A stretch of 64,000 nt of DNA from Siphonodentalium dalli. Taxonomy: Eukaryota > Mollusca > Scaphopoda > Gadilida > Siphonodentaliidae. Positions within the stretch are counted from its first letter, which is position 1. Every line of letters begins with the position of its first letter. The stretch lies in contig CP136066.1 of the NCBI GenBank assembly GCA_032622095.1, positions 190,392,816 through 190,456,815 of the forward strand, given 5' to 3'. Below, piece after piece: positions 23,256 to 35,929 of the stretch. Below the pieces are notes generated by a model, which was not told where the DNA came from, ran no database searches, and saw only the letters and a list, made by a program, of their open reading frames with translations. A program made the position numbers and the translations under genes.

Positions 23256-23631
23256 GTGACCCGCCATATAAAATACAGTCGTAAGTCGGGATTTTTGTTT
23301 ACGCTGTGCCAATGCATTCTCGTATATATGCGAGTCGACCATAGGTCGCCTCGCATATATAAGAGATTGCATTGGTCTAACAATTTTTTATCATTTTTTT
23401 AAAATAAATGTTTCTTACATTTTTTAGGACATAAAATAAAAAACATCCATCACCCTGCAGGGAGCCCAACACACATATAGAAGCATATAGAAGAGTGTCG
23501 TCTGCTCATGTTTGTCTGCGTATCTGTATGGGTAAAATTATAAAATTGTTAAAGAATACAAGAAAAAATTATTAAAATTGTAATTTTTTTTAGGCCAATG
23601 CATTCTCTTATATATGCGAGGCGACCTATGG
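23256..23631. mobile_element. Double-hairpin MITE, copy B (3'-truncated)
   Basis: Starts with GTGACCCGCCATAT and the left hairpin, then loses homology inside the right hairpin after GAGGCGACCTATGG. The interior (CATCACCCTGCAGGGAGCCC) is orientation-reversed relative to copy A, so the family's interior inverts between the symmetric ends. Confidence 0.75.
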
Positions 23632-24262
23632 GCTGATTACTAAGCATTGGTTGGGGTTTCGACCAACCGTACGCGTGTGGCTTGATTTATTATTGAAAAT
23701 TATAACCCGTTGATAATTAAAAAAAATGCCTTTCTAGCAAAATTTCGTTTGAAAATATTCACTGTAGGCTTGTTTTCATATTCATATTGTCAGATTACAT
23801 AATGTAGGAATATATTATACGGAAGTTCTAACAATTCAATTCCTTTTATCATATCAATATTCGAAATAACTTCCTTGTATGATACAATACAATGAAAATA
23901 TATCAATAAGTGTGTTCCTCGAACAATATAAATACGTGCGACTCTATGAACCTCATAAGTCATATGGGGCTATTCAACGCGTCTGATACAAAAGAAAACG
24001 TCGTAAGACAATGTTTGATAGCATCTTATGTTGGTGCGTTTGACGCTTGGCGACGCCGTCAGCATGCAGAAATATATATGAACTTACGATGTCGGGTACA
24101 ATTGTATTTTTACAGTTGTGTACGACTCAGGGCAAGAGGTAGATGATTATTACAGCGGCATGCAGCTGCAGAGTCCTTGTATTCTCAGCCTCGATTTCGA
24201 CTGCAAAGCTACCAGCGAAGATTCACTCGTATCTTCGCTCGTAGATGTGTTGCCTACACTTG

Positions 24263-24701
24263 TATCAAATCCAGTCGTAAGTGGGGATTTTGTTTACCAT
24301 GTGCCAATGCATTCTCTTATATATGCGAGTCGACCATAGGTCGCCTCGCATATATAAGAGAATGCATTGGCCTAACAATGTTTTACAATTTTAATAATTT
24401 TTTCTTGTATTCTTTAACAATTTTATAATTTCACCCATACAGAGCCCCAGACAAACATGAGCAGACGACACTCTTCTATATGCTTCTATATATGTGTGGG
24501 GCTCCCTGCAGGGTAATGGATGTCTTTTATTTTATTTCCTAAAAATTGTCAGAAACATTTATTTAAAAAAAATTATACAAAATTGTTAGGTCAATGCATT
24601 CTCTTATGTCGACCTATGGTCGACTCGCATATATAAGAGAATGCATTGGCACAGGGTAAACAAAATCCCGACTTACGACTGGATTTGAAATGGCGGGTCA
24701 C
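24263..24701. mobile_element. Double-hairpin MITE, copy C (slightly 5'-truncated)
   Basis: Lacks the outermost GTGACCCGCCA on the left, beginning at TATCAAATCCAGTCG, but has the complete right end GGCGGGTCAC. The interior orientation matches copy A. Confidence 0.8.
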
Positions 24702-25018
24702 ATATATATTTGCAATGACCAATACGTATTACGATACAAGTTGGCATTGTGATTGGAGGACACGTGCATGCGAGCCACTGATACATAACATCCTCTTCAA
24801 ACTAGCCTTTTTAAACGCTGAACATAATTTTGGAACTCATTCCATGATATCGGTTAATATGGCGTATTCATCGGACGGAGACAAAGGCGCTTTTGGTCAC
24901 CATACATAATCGCCAAAGTTTGACTGCCACAATAACTAAAATTTTGCTCTATACATGCGCGTATAATCACACTTGTGGATCGGATAAATAAATATACATG
25001 CTCAGCGCGATACACCAA

Positions 25019-25456
25019 TGTCGAAAACAGCTCACTTTAATCCAGTGATTCGCTGAACAGCATGTATACATACAATCCCCCAATCCCGATATGCATATGG
25101 AAGATTTTGGTGCAGAAAAAATAAGACGCATTTGTAACCAGTTACATGGTTACAAATACGATGTGTTTTTTTTTTACAAGTCGACTCAACGTTTGCTCGC
25201 GTGTTAGCCCCGACTAGTAACCCGATTACAAATGAGCTGTATTTTTTTGGCATTTGGAGTTGAATTCGGAAGTCGGAACAAGGATAAGTGAAATATTAAT
25301 TTTTTTCTAGTTGGAGTTATTCTCTGATAAGAGTTGGTAACTTTGTATCAAAAAAAAACACGTCGGATTTTTTAAACGACTTCCAAATGTAACATTATAA
25401 CCCTTTTTTAACAAGGATAGGTGAAATATTTTCATTTTTCTAGTTAGAGTTATTCT
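25019..25456 (+). repeat. ~438-bp direct repeat, unit 1 of host locus
   Basis: Repeated from 25457, where the second unit is interrupted by the 4.26-kb element. Shared landmarks are TAATCCAGTGATTC, the palindromic TTTGTAACCAGTTAC..GGTTACAAA, and GACTAGTAA(C/T)CCG(A/G)TTACAAATGAG. This block and its continuation at 29957 are one repeated locus split by an insertion. Confidence 0.8.
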
Positions 25457-25687
25457 CTGTCGAAAATAACTCAATTTAATCCAGTGATTCACTGTTCGCT
25501 GAACACACACGCTCATGTATACATACAACTCCCCAATCCGGCATATGGCAGATTTTGGTGCAGAAAAAAATATGACGCATTTGTAACCAGTTACTTGGTT
25601 ACAAATACGTGGTGTTTTTTCTTTTTACAAGTCGACTCCACGTTTACTCGTGTGTTAGCTCCGACTAGTAATCCGGTTACAAATGAG

Positions 25688-28600
25688 GGGTGTGACTAAT
25701 TAGTGCCCGGGCACGCCCGGGCACGCCCGGGCAAGCCCGGGCACGCCCGGGCAGGTCCGGGTGTTCTCATGGGCCCGCAGACAGTCGAATGTGATGCCAC
25801 ATGGTAGTAGGATACAGAATAAGCATATATTGTGAAAATTGACTTGCTGTGTCGTCCACCGGCGGGTTTATTAACCATTTAAATGCCGATATTGACTAAA
25901 AGAACCCGGGAGAGCCCAGACGGACGCATAGACCCGACCATATTATATATTGATGACTAATGGTAGCGAGGCACTTACTAAAGGTATATATTGCAAATAT
26001 TGACTCGCTATCTCGCTCGCGGCCGGCTTCATTAACCCCTTAAATGACGATATGCGCCAGAAGAACATGGCGCAAGCCCGGGCACGCCCGGGCAGGCCCT
26101 GGTGATCTCATGGACCCGCAGACAGTCTAATATGATGTCATATGGTAGTAGGATACAGAATAAGCATATATTATGAAAATTGACTTGCTGTGTCGTCCAC
26201 CGGCGGGTTTATTAACCATTTAAATGCCGATATTGACTAAAAGAACCCGGGAGAGCCCAGACGGACGCATAGACCCGACCATATTATATATTGATGACTA
26301 ATGGTTGCGAGGCACTTACTAAAGGTATATTGCAAATATTGACTCGCTATCTCGTTCGCGGCCGGCTTCATTAACCCCTTAAATGACGATATGTGCCAGA
26401 AGACCATGGCGCAAGCCCGGGCACGCCCGGGCAGGCCCTGGTGGTCTCATGGGCCCGCAGACAGTCTAATATGATGTCATATGGTAGTCGGATACAGAAT
26501 AAGCATATATTTTGAAAATTGACTTGCTGTGTCGTCCACCGGCGGGTTTATTAACCCTCTAAATATCGATATTAACTAAAAGAACCCGGGAGAGACCGGA
26601 CGGACACAGAAACCTGATAATATTATATATTGATGACTAATGGTAGCGAGGCACTTACTAAAGGTATATTGCAAATATTGACTCGCTATCTCGTTCGCGG
26701 CCGGCTTCATTAACCCCTTAAATGACGATATGTGCCAGAAGACCATGGCGCAAGCCCGGGCACGCCCGGGCAGGCCCTGGTGGTCTCATGGGCCCGCAGA
26801 CAGTCTAATATGATGTCATATGGTAGTCGGATACAGAATAAGCATATATTTTGAAATTGACTTGCTGTGTCGTCCACCGGCGGGTTTATTAACCCTCTAA
26901 ATATCGATATTAACTAAAAGAACCCGGGAGAGACCGGACGGACACAGAAACCTGATAATATTATATATTGATGACTAATGGTAGCGAGGCACTTACTAAA
27001 GGTATATTGCAAATATTGACTCGCTATCTCGTTCGCGGCCGGCTTCATTAACCCCTTAAATGACGATATGAGCCAGAAGAACGCGGCAAGCCCGGGTAAG
27101 CCCGGGCAGGCCCTGGCTGCCTCCTGAACCCGCGGACAGTCTAATATGATTCCGTACGGTAGTAGGATTCTGAATAAGCATTTACTTGCTGTGTCATCAA
27201 CCGGCGGGTTTATTAACACTTTAAATGCCGATATTAACTTAAAGAACCCGGGAGAGCCTCGACTGACACAGCGACCCGATCATATTATACATTGATGAAT
27301 AATGGGATCGAGGCACTTAGTAAAGGTATATTGCAAATATTGACTCGCTATTTCGTTCGCGGCCGGCTTTATTAATCCCTTAAATGACGATATGCAGCAA
27401 GAGAGCACGGGAAAGCCCGGGCAAGTCCGGGCAGGCCCTGATGGCCTCATGGGCCCGCGGACGGTCTAATATGATGTCGTATGGTAGTAGGATATATACA
27501 GAATAAGCATAGATTATGAAAATTGACTTGCTGTGTCGTCCACCGGCGGGTTAATTAACCATTTAAATGCCGATATTAACTAGAAGAACCCTGGAGACTT
27601 CTCGGGTTCGGTGATACCTTCGGGTTTGGCGATATACCACGTACACGGGGTGAACTACGGGAATAAATAATAAGGTTTTAGAGAACTTATAAACTTTATT
27701 TCATCTAAACGGCACTATCAGTAAATAAAAAAAAAATATATATATATATATATATCACATCACCTTGAAACATTTTATACATAAATATATTTGCAAGTAA
27801 AAATCATACTGTGCACAACATTTCCCGGAAATAGAATCGCTTGAATGATATTACTATAATGGAGACAGAAGTACGATAACAAAACTCCATCCAAATAATT
27901 GTCATTTCAATTTCAGAAATGAAACTATGCGTCATTTATATTCCATTAATCTCTATATTTTCCCTTTTGGTAAGTTATAGAACTTAAAATTGCAGGACAT
28001 TTTGTCCGAGAAAAACAGAATAGCTATCTTCAAATAAGTTGTTCTGTGTATAGATCAGTTAAAATTTCTAAATTCTCAAATAAACAGAATATTTGTGTAT
28101 ACGCGTATAATTTCCATGAATGTTCGGGAAACAATATGTACATGATAGTATAAAAGCATTTATGGGAAAAACTCACAACAGCTGAAACGAAAAATGTCCA
28201 CCAACAGTACTATATAAGCCACACATATATACACGTGTTTGCAATATAGGGCAAATGAATATAATTTTGTCAAATTGTTTAGAACATTTCCCGGAAATCT
28301 AATCACTCGAACTTCCATATATATGTGTATTTTCGAAAGATTTATCGGACATTTTCAAATGTTTACAGTTAACAAAGGATGCTAAAACTAGTTAGTAACA
28401 ATTGGGTGATTGGCGGAATGTTCATATGTTAAACTTCAAGAGTGATTGATTTCTAACTAATTTGTTTCTCACAGTTCGTGCATATATGATTTCCAGGAAT
28501 GTTCATGAAACAATTTATGAATTATAATATATAACAAGCAAAACAAATATGAGAACCACAAGATATATAACAATCATACCTACTAATAGCACAATTGAAA

Positions 28601-29948
28601 GTATAATATATACATACACGTGAATAGATATATAATTCAAAACTTTTTCAAACTGTTTGCATAGTTCTACCCAATAACATAGCTTTCTGCACAAGGTCTT
28701 CGTCAGTGATGATATATCATCACTGATGAAGGCCTGATGCCGAAAGCTATGTTATTGAACAGATCTAACTAGATGTGCATCTACTACACGGCCCCTGTCT
28801 TAGTGGGTGACCCATGATGTGCTAGATGTTTGCAATATTGTATAAGAATGGTATCGCTTATGCCCGGGCTTGCGCCATGTTCTTCTGGCGCATATCGTCA
28901 TTTAAGGGGTTAATAAAGCCGGCGCGAACGAGATAGCGAGTCAATATTTGCAATATATACCTTTAGTAAGTGCCTCGCTACCATTAGTCATCAATATATA
29001 ATATGGTCGGGTCTATGCGTCCGTCTGGGCTCTCCCGGGTTCTTTTAGTCAATATCGGCATTTAAATGGTTAATAAACCCGCCGGTGGACGACACAGCAA
29101 GTCAATTTTCCTAATATATGCTTATTATGTATCCTACTACCATATGGCATCATATTAGACTGTCTGCGGGCCCATGAGACCACCAAGACCTGCCCGGGCG
29201 TGCCCGGGCTTGCGCCATGTTCTTCTGGCGCATATCGTCATTTAAGGGGTTAATGAAGCCGGCCGCGAACGAGATAGCGAGTCAATATTTGCAATATATA
29301 CCTTTAGTAAGTGCCTCGCTACCATTAGTCATCAATATATAATATGGTCGGGTCTATGCGTCCGTCTGGGCTCTCCCGGGTTTTTTTAGTCAATATCGGC
29401 ATTTAAATGGTTAATAAACCCGCCGGTGGACGACACAGCAAGTCAATTTTCCTAATATATGCTTATTATGTATCCTACTACCATATGGCATCATATTAGA
29501 CTGTCTGCGGGCCCATGAGACCACCAAGACCTGCCCGGGCGTGCCCGGGCTTGCGCCATGTTCTTCTGGCGCATATCGTCATTTAAGGGGTTAATGAAGC
29601 CGGCCGCGAACGAGATAGCGAGTCAATATTTGCAATATATACCTTTAGTAAGTGCCTCGCTACCATTAGTCATCAATATATAATATGGTCGGGTCTATGC
29701 GTCCGTCTGGGCTCTCCCGGGTTCTTTTAGTCAATATCGGCATTTAAATGGTTAATAAACCCGCCGGTGGACGACACAGCAAGTCAATTTTCCTAATATA
29801 TGCTTACTCTGTATCCTACTACCATATGGCATCATATTAGACTGTCTGCGGGCCCATGAGACCACCAAGACCTGCCCGGGCGTGCCCGGGCTTGCCCGGG
29901 CGTGCCCGGGCGTGCCCGGGCTTGCCCGGGCACTAATTAGTCACACCG
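25688..29948. mobile_element. 4.26-kb hAT-like element with repeat-filled TIRs and 8-bp TSD
   Basis: The ends GGGTGTGACTAATTAGTGCC and its inverted partner (GGCACTAATTAGTCACACCG) are flanked by CAAATGAG on both sides (25680-25687 and 29949-29956). The interrupted host repeat is preserved outside. Inside each end is a CCCGGGCACG/CCCGGGCAAG decamer array, then tandem units of about 330 bp with fixed landmarks (CCGGCGGGTTTATTAACC, GGCCGGCTTCATTAACCCC). There are about six units on the left (to ~27600) and three or more inverted on the right (from ~28860). The middle ~1.25 kb is AT-rich and has no transposase. An 8-bp TSD fits hAT but other superfamilies also make one. Confidence 0.8.
27600..28858. 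other. Unique core between the arms of the 4.26-kb element
   Basis: AT-rich and without a long open frame. It contains an (AT)n tract near 27735-27753 and a hairpin near 28680-28752 (ACATAGCTTTCTGC...GTCAGTGATGATATATCATC pairing with the following sequence to GAAAGCTATGT). Confidence 0.6.
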
Positions 29949-29956
29949 CAAATGAG

Positions 29957-30740
29957 TCGTATGTTTTTTATCATTTGGAGTTTAATTCGGAAGTCGGAAC
30001 AAGGTGAAATATTTTTATTTTTCTAGTTGGAGTTATTCTCTGATAAGAATTGGTAACTTTGTGATAAAAACACGTCGGATATTTTAAACGACTTCCAAAT
30101 GTAACTTTGTAACCCTTTTTTAACAAGGATAGGTGAAATATTTTCATTTTTCTAGTTGGAGTTATTCTCCGATAAGCAGTAACTTTGTGACAAAAACACG
30201 TCGGTTTTTTTAAACGACTTCCAAATATAACTTTGTAACACTTTTTTTTAACAAGGATAGGTAAAATAATTAAATTTTTATAGCTTGAGTTATTCTCTGA
30301 CAATCATTTGTAACTTTGTGACACAAAACACGTCGGATTTTTGAAATGACTCCCAAATGTAAATTTGTAAACCCCCTTGTTAACAAGGATAGGTGAAATA
30401 TTTTCATTTTTCTATTTGGAGTTATTCTCTGATAAGCATTGGTAACTCTGTGAAAAAAAACCCACTTCGTATTTTAAACGACTTACAGATGTAACTTTGT
30501 GACAAAAGACACATCCGATTTTTGAAACGATTTTCATATGTAACTTTGTAACCCTTTTTTAACAAGGATAGGAGAAATACTTTCATTTTTCTAGTTGGAG
30601 TTATTCTCTGATAACCATTGGTAACTTTGTGACAAAAACAACTCGCATTTTTTAACCGACTTGCAAATGTAACTTTGTGACAAAAACACGTCGGATTTTT
30701 GACTTGTAACTTCTGTAAACCGGTTACAAATGCATAATGT
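29957..30740. repeat. Continuation of host direct repeat with ~130-bp subrepeats
   Basis: Units carry AACAAGGATAGGTGAAATAT, CTAGTTGGAGTTATTCTC, GGTAACTTTGTGA and AAACACGTCGGATTTTT in order, about five to six times. The same unit occurs at 25263-25460, left of the inserted element. Confidence 0.8.
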
Positions 30741-32924
30741 ATGATTCTTACGCCAAATATGGACATATCTACAATCTCCTAGCCCGAGTCTAACTCAGTA
30801 CGTTAGATAACTAGTAAGCTACAGTTGGACGAGTAAGCCTACAAGCATAGAATTGATAAATTGTTTCTTAAGCGACTACTATACTGCTCCCAAGCTCGAA
30901 AATGGCCGCCAGTGCACCCGATATTTTATAGTAAATGGTGTAAATGTTTTCCATAGGCCTCAGTGCTAACGTTTTAGCGTATACTGTTGGCAATATAAAT
31001 TTTGGGTCCAGAATTTTCTTTAAATATGAAAAATTGACATTTGGGGAAACTTTTTACCCATGTCCGTCTAGCAGGGAATTCGCATTTAAACCTTGTGTTT
31101 TCGTAACTAGTGTCAGAACCGCATAAAAAATTACTGTCATATTTTAGAACACACAAAAAAATTCAAACTTCACTACAAAGGGTTAATTCTTGTGCCAATG
31201 GCTATTTTACCTATGGGAAATCATAGGGAAGAGGTGTGATTATATTTTATGCAAAAAACACAATGCTATAGACCAATCAGGGCCCAGTGTCTTTTTTATT
31301 CTCTCCTATATATTCCTCTCGCATCCGCTAGATGTCACTCCCGAACTCTATTTACACCAGTGTAACATACAGTGCCCTGTTCTCCCAAAAATGAGCGCGT
31401 TATCGGCTTATAATGGAATTTGCTTTAGGTTCATAATCGGCGTAGAATGGCCCCATTTTGAGTCCATAATATAACGACAATAACACGAATAAACCAACTA
31501 ACGATTTACCAGATGCACGCTCTTTAAAATGTTTTCATTGTGGCCCGCGCCATAAGACGGAATAACGGAGATAAGTCCACGGTATAAAAAGGCCAGATAT
31601 TCAGTCATAACGTTATCGATAAAACTGCCTTGAATATATTATTTGCTATCGCGGAGAACTAATATAGTCTGGTCGTTGAGACTCGATAAAATTATTTTGA
31701 AATACGCTCCATTTTGTTTTGAAATTCGACTATGTTGAAACAATTCACACTGAGCACGGGGCATATTACTACGTGACGTGACACCGAGTTCAAGTTATTA
31801 CATAGTGTGAATGATGCCGGTGTGTATCGATCCTCAGTACTTCGATATTAGTGTGAAAATACCTTCGGTGTTGGTCATTTATATGACGCTTCTAAGTGCA
31901 TGGGCAAAAGCATAAATTGATTCCCCATATCATTATCAAGCTGGAAAATCTCAGAAACCTGTCTATTTGTGGCAGACAAGACGGTGGAAATGGGTATCAT
32001 TATATACCTGTCCTCGGCTTGTTGGAATCGGCATGGCGCAGCCATACATGCCATATGTTCATACTAGCCCAATAAGAGATAAATTGGAAGCAAAATTCAG
32101 CACAGAAACAAGACGTAACTTTTAAAATAAGCAAAATTGGGCACATTCAGTTTTAGAACTGCTTCTTTCAGTAATTTCACATTGAAATATATGTGTGTAA
32201 TTTGTAATAATGTTGTCATCGATTCTTATTATATGATCATAAGTTTCTTTCCCCAATTCCTATGTTAAAACGTAACGAAAAAATCGAGATATCTAACGAT
32301 GTTCACCTTATTAATGAAACAACAGGTTAATATCAGTTCTGCGTGACGTCAGAAACTTCAGGGGTTAACATAACTTATTATCAGACCTGAAAATTGATCA
32401 GGTTTTCCATCGACGTTCAACGTCACAACGTCTTGTCCAATCAAAGCGCGTTTCATATAATAAAACAGTTATCGCATTGTTTCTTGGTTGACACGAGGAA
32501 TTGTCAGCCCTCGGAAGCCAATATTCACCTCAGCCTACAGCCTTGGTGAATATTGACTTCCTCAACTGTATAATGTAACATGGCGACCGAACATCACATT
32601 TCTGCATGTGACGCTCACCATAGTTTGACTGAACAGGAATGGTTTACTGGATATAATCAGTATTGAAAGATTTGAATATATTTCGTCGTTACCATTGTCT
32701 ATAGAAACCATTGTTACAACTAGCATACAGGTCCACCCATGGTAGACACATAAATTACTTTCGAGACCGGCTGATACCGGCTAAAATTTATATTCCTAAT
32801 AATACGTTATTTGCATTTATCTTTTGTTCGAGGAATTTGCTAACTTCCAGGAACACAATTTCGTGATATTTTTGAAAATGGTTGTCATGGAAGCCGAGAA
32901 ACTGTGTGGTATGTCCACCCAAAA
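30741..32924. other. Unannotated sequence with one hairpin
   Basis: A hairpin at about 32514-32563 (GAAGCCAATATTCACC / GGTGAATATTGACTTC) stands out. Frames on both strands near 30944-31474 are short and unrecognised. Confidence 0.35.
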
Positions 32925-33364
32925 TGTTTTGAAAGCATATAGCATATGAACCACCTATTGGAACGGATATATAGTCAGTTATCCACACGAGAATCCTACG
33001 GGTCAAAATGGAGTGATTACTATGTTGAATGTAGCTCGAATCTAATATAATGTCGCTTTAACGTTGAGAAAGTTTTGAAAGCATAATTATAGCACATGAA
33101 CCATCTATTGGAACGGACATATATTCAGTTATCCACACGATAATCCTATGGGGTCAAAATGGAGTGATTGCTGTGTTGAATTTAGGTCGAATCCAATATA
33201 ATGTCGCTTTAACGTTGAGAAAGTTTTGAAACATATAGCATATGAACCACCTATTGGAACGGACATATAGTCAGTTATTCACACGAGAATCCCACGGGGT
33301 CAAAATGGAGTGATAGCTATGTTGAATTTAGCTCGAATCTAATATAATGTCGCTTTAACGTTGA
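32925..33364. repeat. Three tandem ~148-bp repeats upstream of the gene promoter
   Basis: Units starting TTTTGAAA(G)CATA at about 32928, 33072 and 33224 share CACCTATTGGAACGGA(C/T)ATA, GGTCAAAATGGAGTGAT and AATATAATGTCGCTTTAACG. They end about 210 bp before the proposed TATA box. Confidence 0.85.
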
Positions 33365-33574
33365 GGATAATACAGAACATCAATGCTGTAGAATATTGTC
33401 CATGAACAGGAGGTATCTTCTCTATCAGGAAAACAGAAATCAAACGAACAGGATATGGAGTCAGTGGGCATTGGTTGAGGCACATATCTGATGTATGCTA
33501 ATTAAACATGATGCCTCGGGTGCGCGGGTAAATTATACAACGAGCTGGTATTGGTCAAAACGTTTTGTCCCGAT

Positions 33575-33610
33575 TATATAAATTAACCAAAACGGGTGTT
33601 CTCTCATCAT
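33575..33610 (+). promoter_or_regulatory. TATA-box core promoter of the EB-module gene
   Basis: TATATAAAT at 33575-33583 is followed about 31 bp later by an initiator-like TCATCA (A at 33606). That spacing is typical of a metazoan TATA promoter. It directly precedes a splice donor and a small untranslated exon. Confidence 0.5.
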
Positions 33611-33634
33611 ACAGAAATTCGCCAGACACTTGAG
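33606..33634 (+). other. Exon 1 (5' untranslated) of the secreted cysteine-rich gene
   Basis: A predicted 29-nt untranslated exon from the initiator to TTGAG, followed by a consensus donor GTAAGT at 33635. The next intron would be 102 bp and end in GTTTTCAG at 33736. It has no coding content. This is inference from promoter spacing and splice signals. Confidence 0.4.
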
Positions 33635-33736
33635 GTAAGTGATATCTCATCGATTATTTGGCCATCAAGTACCACTAAATCCGTCGATTTCTGCTTTAAA
33701 AAATTCAATTTTAGTCACTTATTCGTCCGTTTTCAG

Positions 33737-33790
33737 TTACAGATTCTTGGAAAGCCGCTCATAGCAAAGATGATTCTAGCGACGATTTCC
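33737..33790 (+). CDS. Exon 2: start codon and N-terminus of signal peptide
   Basis: After the acceptor TTTTCAG, 33 nt of leader lead to ATG at 33770 in the context CAAAGATGA. Seven codons (MILATIS) precede the donor GTGAGT at 33791, leaving phase 0. Exon 3 (49774) also begins in phase 0. Joined, they read MILATIS plus GLCLVLALAEAS, a hydrophobic stretch ending in small residues as signal peptidase prefers. The alternative is that this exon belongs to another transcript. The intervening intron would be about 16 kb and is filled with mobile elements, all of which appear non-functional. An RNA read spanning 33790/49774 would settle it. Confidence 0.45.
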
Positions 33791-33880
33791 GTGAGTATTA
33801 CGCACCCAAAACTATCACGTTTAGATCCATATAAGCGTTCGTTGTCCAAATGAGGACAGGGTCCTCAACAAATAGTAGGA

Positions 33881-35904
33881 GCGAAAAAATGCAAGGGGTG
33901 TCCGGAAAAAGGTGAATTTAAGCCACTAGTATTTTTCATTGAAAATATATTCTAGTTTCTGAATCGTTTTGTGCACAAAATTGCATGTCGTAAAATTCAT
34001 TTTCAATTGCATTTCCAAATCTACCCTCTCGATTGTTTAGGCCTTTTTTGTACCGCATGTATTTATTTCTTATCACCCTACTCGAAGATGTTATACACAA
34101 CAGCACGTTAATGTCCACTTGTTATTGACCGGAATTTATAGCTGCCTTCAAATAAGACAGTAACCGTTAAAAAAGTAATGAAATGTCATGTCAGCTTACG
34201 GGATTTTTTTTACCCTGTGCCAATGCATTCTCTTATATATGCGAGTCGACCATAGATCGCCTCGTATATATTAGAGAATGCATTGGCCTAACAATTTTTT
34301 ATCATTTTTTTTAAATAAATGTTTCTTACAATTTTTAGGACATAAAATAAAAAAACATCCATTACCCTGCAGGGAGCCCTACACATATATAGAAGCATAT
34401 ATAATAGTGTCGTCTGCTCATGTTTGTCTGGGGCTCTGTATGGGTGAAATTATAAAATTGTTAAAGAATACAAGAAAAAATTATTAAAATTGTAAAAAAT
34501 TGTTAGGCCAATGCATTCTCTTATATATGTCGACTCGCATATATAAGAGAATGCATTGGCACAGGGTAAAAAAATCCCTACTTTCCACTTGATTTGATAT
34601 GGCGGGTCACATGTCAGCTTACGTCCAACGATGATACGTAATAAACATTCTCGTCGATTCACCAAAACGAAGGTCTTTCGGTTGTACCAGTGCATGGCCC
34701 TATAGATTGGAACTAGCTAATATACCCGGGGACTAGAGTGTATTGGCTATCCAATACATTAGTAGTTGAGTTCGCGGGATCAAAATTCACGATTTACTGA
34801 GGGAAAACTTAATCCTCCCCAAAACGACACAGCGTGTCCACGAACATGCAACCGCGTTTCGTATAGCCACATTGGAGATGGTTATTAAATTATATACCTA
34901 GGAAAATATCATTACTATAGCTCACCAAAGACTTTGCACTGTACACGAGTAAAATTGGCCACTTATTATCCAAGATGGCGTCCATATTTGAAATAATAAC
35001 ATTTTTCTTGGAAGTTTGGCTAGATCACACTTAAAGATTTCCATGGAAGTTTCGATCCACCAGAAACGACTTTTATATGCCCGTAAATTAGAGCTTATAT
35101 GCTATAATATGAACTGGGAGTTGCGTCCGTGGGGACAAATTTTAACAGAAAACATAATTTAACCCTCCCTCAAAACGACCCGCGTGTCCTTGTAGAAACG
35201 CGTTTCGTATAGCCACATTGAATATTGTTATTAAGCTATATACTTGGGAAAAGTGTGATCTACCCACACTTCCAAGAAAAATGTTATTTCAAACATGGTC
35301 TCCATTTTGGCGGCCATCTTAGATAATAAGTGGTTAATTTTACTTCTTGTATAGTGCAAGGTCTTTGGTGAGATATAGAAATGATATTTTCCCCGACATA
35401 TAGTTTAATAACCATCTTCATTGTGGTTACACGAAACGCGGTTGCATGTTCGTGGACACGCTGAGTCGTTTGGGGGAGAGTTAAGTTTTCCCACGGATTC
35501 AACTACTAATTTATTGAATAGCCAATACACTCTAGTCTGCGGGGATATTAAATTTATATACGAGTTCCCAACTATAGGGCCAATAGTACAATCGAAAAAC
35601 CTTCATGTTGGTGAATCGACGAGAATGTTTATTATCGTCATCGTTTGGACGTAAGTTGACATGACGTTTCCTTACCCTTTTAACTGTTAATGTCTGATTT
35701 GAAGTCAGCTATAAATTCCGGTCACTAAACCGTGGATATAAACGCGTTTTTGTTATAAAATTTTCGAGTAAGGTGATAAGAAATAAATACATGAGGTTCA
35801 AAACAGTTCTAAAAATCGAGTGGGTACCGTTGGAAATGCCATTAGAAAGCAAATTTGGCTGCACCTTTTTCCGGACACCCCTTGCATTTTTAGCCGCTAC
35901 TGAG
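33881..35904. mobile_element. ~2-kb palindromic element (its left arm carries a MITE)
   Basis: The left arm starts near ATGCAAGGGGTGTCCGG and the right arm ends with CCGGACACCCCTTGCAT. Long inverted matches continue inward, including CTTATCACC(C/T)TACTCGAA, ATTGACCGGAATTTATAGCT, CATTCTCGTCGATTCACCA and GTGTCCACGAACATGCAACC, to a centre near 35130. The arms are about 0.8 kb without the MITE. The frames at 34450-34695, 35284-35502 and 35773-35958 are translations of arm sequence. No transposase or clear TSD. It lies in the proposed intron 2, about 90 bp after exon 2. Confidence 0.7.
34201..34610. mobile_element. Double-hairpin MITE, copy D, with a 14-bp duplication of its target
   Basis: Member of the GTGACCCGCC family inserted in the left arm of the 2-kb palindrome. 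CATGTCAGCTTACG stands directly left (34187-34200) and again at the right end (34610-34623). The right palindrome arm has the uninterrupted site (CGTAAGTTGACATG near 35649-35662), so the direct repeat arose on insertion. The left end is truncated, starting at GGGATTTTT, while the right end is complete. The right hairpin is shortened and the interior orientation is like copy B. Confidence 0.8.
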
Positions 35905-35929
35905 AGTAACACCGATGCTCATTTAACTC

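Noticed and set aside
24118-24428. Two frames running into MITE copy C
   Set aside because: Their C-terminal halves are translations of the MITE hairpin, and the upstream parts have no motif.
30944-31474. Overlapping frames on both strands, possible gene
   Set aside because: All under 95 codons, unrecognised and mutually overlapping; no splice or promoter pattern that I could defend.
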